A stretch of DNA of 64,000 nt. It comes from Methanocellales archaeon (GTDB lineage Archaea; Halobacteriota; UBA148). Positions within the stretch are counted from its first letter, which is position 1. The number at the start of each line of letters is the position of its first letter. This document shows positions 62,062 to 64,000 of this stretch, in pieces. The notes beneath the pieces were generated by a model. The model saw only the letters and a program-made list of their open reading frames with translations, was not told the DNA's origin and did no database searches. A program made the translations under genes and the position numbers. The DNA is taken from assembly GCA_028715985.1 (NCBI GenBank), contig JAQUQR010000006.1, forward strand, positions 33,667 through 97,666, written 5' to 3'.

Positions 62062-63261
62062 CTATTGTAAGATGTGTAGTATTCTGGCTACCTCTATGAT
62101 GACTAAGGTTATGGTGACGATAGCTAGCACCCATGTAAGAACATTTAAAAGTCGTTCACTTTCCTCGATGGCATGTAGCAAATTAACCTGCTGTTTTAAT
62201 ATTTCAGAGCTTTGCTCTTGTTGCAAGATGCCTAAATAAGTTCTTATCATGTTAGATACGGTTCCTAGTTGAGTTCTTAACGCCTCTGCACGATCTGTAA
62301 AATCCTCAAAAGACTTTAATATGTGGGTATATCCTATTGTTTCCGTTAATGTATTTGTAGTATATCCTTTCACGCTTGTTTCACTCCATTGGTTTAGAAG
62401 ATTTTTATTTTCCTCTATGTAGGTTTTAGCTATAATCTGATCCCTCTTAATTGAACTTGATAATACCGACAACGATGAGTATCTTTCCATCACATCTGAT
62501 AACCATGATTTCAAAGTTTCGATTTCCACGGGTTTCGTCTCTCTCATCCTGTTCAAGATGCTATCAATTTTTTCTTGGATTTCATCCTCTCCAGAATCAA
62601 TCTGCGGGAAATATGGTTGGCATAATCGATGGACCCTATCAACTTCTACGAGGTTGATGGCTAAATTTTTTATGTCTACGATGAGGTCTGATATGGTATG
62701 TTTCACTTTCGAGGGGCTCAGATTTATAGGAGATAGCAGTAATTCGCGCCTTAGGAATTGTAACTCGGTTTCGCTATTTGGTTTCCTAAAGGTTGCTAGA
62801 AGATAATCGCCTACGATGCCCGCGGCTACTTTATGACAATTAACATATTCTGAATACTGTCGGACTAAGTTTAAGGCTTCATCCTGACTATCTACTGGAC
62901 CCACAAAGACCGAAAGAGATAGGATAGGATTTTTAGGTAGGAAATCAAGAACAGGCTGAACTTGACTTTGGTAGTACTCTAAGTCTTTTTGCCATTCTTT
63001 TGAAACATAATTATCATGTAAATGGTTAATATCTATCGAAAACACATTATAATTTTTTTCTTTGATTAACTCAACACCACATAGCACATGTCCTAAAATT
63101 ATTTTGATGCTATTTTTATCTCCTTCCATCGATTTGGGCTCATAATTTCTTTTGATAGATTCAAATGCTCTATTTGTATCTTCTCGACTTTCATGTTCAA
63201 AAATTAAAATGTTAATTAAGCTTGGTGAGCCAAGAGTTAAATCCAATTCATTGGGTTCCAT
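62062..63261 (-). CDS. Large membrane-anchored coiled-coil protein, unknown
   Basis: 399 residues: globular N-terminal ~200 (SPSLINILIFEHESREDTN..., LGHVLCGVELIKEKN), then a long helical region (residues 195-375) with coiled-coil character, and one C-terminal membrane helix VLTWVLAIVTITLVIIEVA. Such C-tail anchoring places the bulk in the cytoplasm. The layout is a little like RMD1/DUF155 or CorA-type proteins but I do not see their signature motifs. Followed after 15 bases by the next gene upstream on the same strand, so a two-gene unit is likely. Confidence 0.6.
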   Translation of the reverse strand: MEPNELDLTLGSPSLINILIFEHESREDTNRAFESIKRNYEPKSMEGDKNSIKIILGHVLCGVELIKEKNYNVFSIDINHLHDNYVSKEWQKDLEYYQSQVQPVLDFLPKNPILSLSVFVGPVDSQDEALNLVRQYSEYVNCHKVAAGIVGDYLLATFRKPNSETELQFLRRELLLSPINLSPSKVKHTISDLIVDIKNLAINLVEVDRVHRLCQPYFPQIDSGEDEIQEKIDSILNRMRETKPVEIETLKSWLSDVMERYSSLSVLSSSIKRDQIIAKTYIEENKNLLNQWSETSVKGYTTNTLTETIGYTHILKSFEDFTDRAEALRTQLGTVSNMIRTYLGILQQEQSSEILKQQVNLLHAIEESERLLNVLTWVLAIVTITLVIIEVARILHILQ

Positions 63262-63276
63262 AGAAATCTTAACATT

Positions 63277-63723
63277 TTATTTGATTATTTCGAAGGTGTG
63301 CTCACATAGAGGGTCTCCCCTGGCCCTTGCAAACGTCACTTTATGTTTTATATTGGGATTCACAACTGAGGCTAAACCCCCTAAGGTAGGCCATGAACAG
63401 TTTTCGTCTATCCAAAGCCAAGGTATGTTAAATGATTTCGCTGAAACCATCATTAGACAAAAAGACCTGTTCCGATAGATTACTTTATCGCCTTCAACTT
63501 TAGCTGTAACCTCTGTTTTACATTCTTCCATAAAGGCGTTAACGACCTTTGCAAGCGTATCCAGATCATTTCCCTTTAGGTCAAGTTTTGCCATCAAGGC
63601 TTTACCCATCTTTTTACCAAACTCAAAGGAGTACTCTTGAGCCTTCTCAGGTTCATTTTTAAATTTTCTATAAAAATCACCCCAGGAGTACTCCCATATC
63701 TCCCACATACCTTTGTCAGTCAT
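63277..63723 (-). CDS. Small protein, ATC-hydrolase-like
   Basis: 148 residues: helical N-terminal half (SFEFGKKMGKALMAKLDL) and a C-terminal beta half with conserved Cys and His (NRSFCLMMVSAKSFNIPW, GDPLCEHTFEIIK). The GDPLCEHTFE ending resembles the L-2-amino-thiazoline-4-carboxylate hydrolase family; the domain is also seen in many uncharacterised archaeal proteins. Precedes the coiled-coil gene by 15 bases. Function unknown. Confidence 0.55.
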   Translation of the reverse strand: MTDKGMWEIWEYSWGDFYRKFKNEPEKAQEYSFEFGKKMGKALMAKLDLKGNDLDTLAKVVNAFMEECKTEVTAKVEGDKVIYRNRSFCLMMVSAKSFNIPWLWIDENCSWPTLGGLASVVNPNIKHKVTFARARGDPLCEHTFEIIK

Positions 63724-63876
63724 TTTTTGCCTCTATTTATTTAATTAATGATGAGCTTATAAAAAACATTAAATCGGCTCTATAGAAAAACCTTTCCTCT
63801 CAAGTTTCTGTTAAGATATTATGTATGGATTTAGTTGTTAACTATCGTGGGATGGCTGGCATTTTAGACTAAGAAC
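63724..63876. other. Intergenic between an unknown gene and the transposase end
   Basis: About 150 bases with no gene; the terminal inverted repeat of the IS element should lie in its right-hand part, but I could not pair it because the other end is outside the window. Confidence 0.35.
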
Positions 63877-64000
63877 TCATTTCAAAACCCTCCATAGGAT
63901 GAGGATGCTGGCCAGATTGATGAATGTCTGGTAAGTTCTGACAAGTCTTTCGTGTCTTAGGACGATTCTTTTGAAGCTCAATAGCCAGGCCGTTCTACAG
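63877..64000 (-). mobile_element. IS5-like transposase, C-terminal fragment at the window edge
   Basis: The minus strand reads RTAWLLSFKRIVLRHERLVR then TYQTFINLASILILWRVLK and stop TGA (63879-63877). This W-L-x-x-F-x-R-x-V-x-R-H/Y-E-R pattern with a hydrophobic LASILIL tail is the C-terminus of IS5/IS1182-like DDE transposases (the E motif region). Only the last ~40 codons are inside the window; whether the element is intact cannot be told. Confidence 0.75.

Overview
The window is archaeal chromosome, most likely from the Methanomicrobia/ANME-1/Syntrophoarchaeia part of Halobacteriota; I infer this from gene content and cannot place it more precisely. Archaeal markers are a CDC48 AAA ATPase in an HSR1-type heat-shock operon, an initiator tRNA-Met interrupted at 37/38, DUF357, form III RuBisCO with the AMP pathway, an Rnf cluster in the Methanosarcina gene order and a VhoGAC-like hydrogenase. 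Several genes look bacterial in architecture: full-length GltB, one-chain GuaA, EtfAB with its membrane oxidoreductase, and a sliding-clamp fragment.

Layout. 1-11.2 kb (minus): glnA, a 53-residue ORF, etfB, etfA, an ETF:quinone-oxidoreductase-like protein, gltB and the start of gltD, nearly gapless from etfB onward. 11.4-13.5 kb (plus): RHH regulator and guaA. 13.6-15.5 kb: an ASCH protein and a PIN-GNAT-PUA-like fusion. 15.5-23.1 kb (minus): hisF, hisH, carA, carB, glnK, amt. 23.4-25.9 kb: an accessory patch with a five-repeat CRISPR array of two repeat types, a truncated DnaN-like fragment, an orphan gene and a solitary repeat. 25.9-29.6 kb: AMP phosphorylase, RuBisCO, ribose-1,5-bisphosphate isomerase. 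29.8-34.7 kb: CDF-like protein, DUF357, ATP-grasp enzyme and two paralogous lipoproteins. 35.1-39.3 kb: FecCD-type ABC transporter with an embedded radical SAM gene, divergent from a broken nikR. 39.8-48.2 kb (plus): M16 protease, rnfCDGEAB, apbE. 48.2-51.5 kb: nuclease-like protein, beta-helix surface protein and small unknowns. 51.7-55.4 kb: [NiFe] hydrogenase. 55.9-58.2 kb: HypE-like protein and three tatA genes. 58.2-61.9 kb: split tRNA-Met and the hsp20-cdc48-HSR1 operon. The end has two unknown genes and the 3' end of an IS5-like transposase.

How the genes fit together. Electron flow is the main theme: the hydrogenase feeds the membrane quinone/methanophenazine pool through cytochrome b, Rnf couples ferredoxin to ion transport with ApbE supplying covalent FMN, and EtfAB plus its oxidoreductase pass electrons to or from the pool. 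Tat signals on the hydrogenase small subunit and ApbE fit the nearby tatA cluster. Nitrogen assimilation is the second theme: amt-glnK, glnA, gltBD, and the glutamine-using GuaA, CarAB and HisHF. The AMP pathway recycles nucleotides into 3-phosphoglycerate.

No cas genes are present. The most unusual items are the CRISPR-bounded island with bacterial debris, the nikR relic with a repeat-like sequence at its deletion point, the etf-gltBD gene union, and the PIN-GNAT-PUA/ASCH pair.
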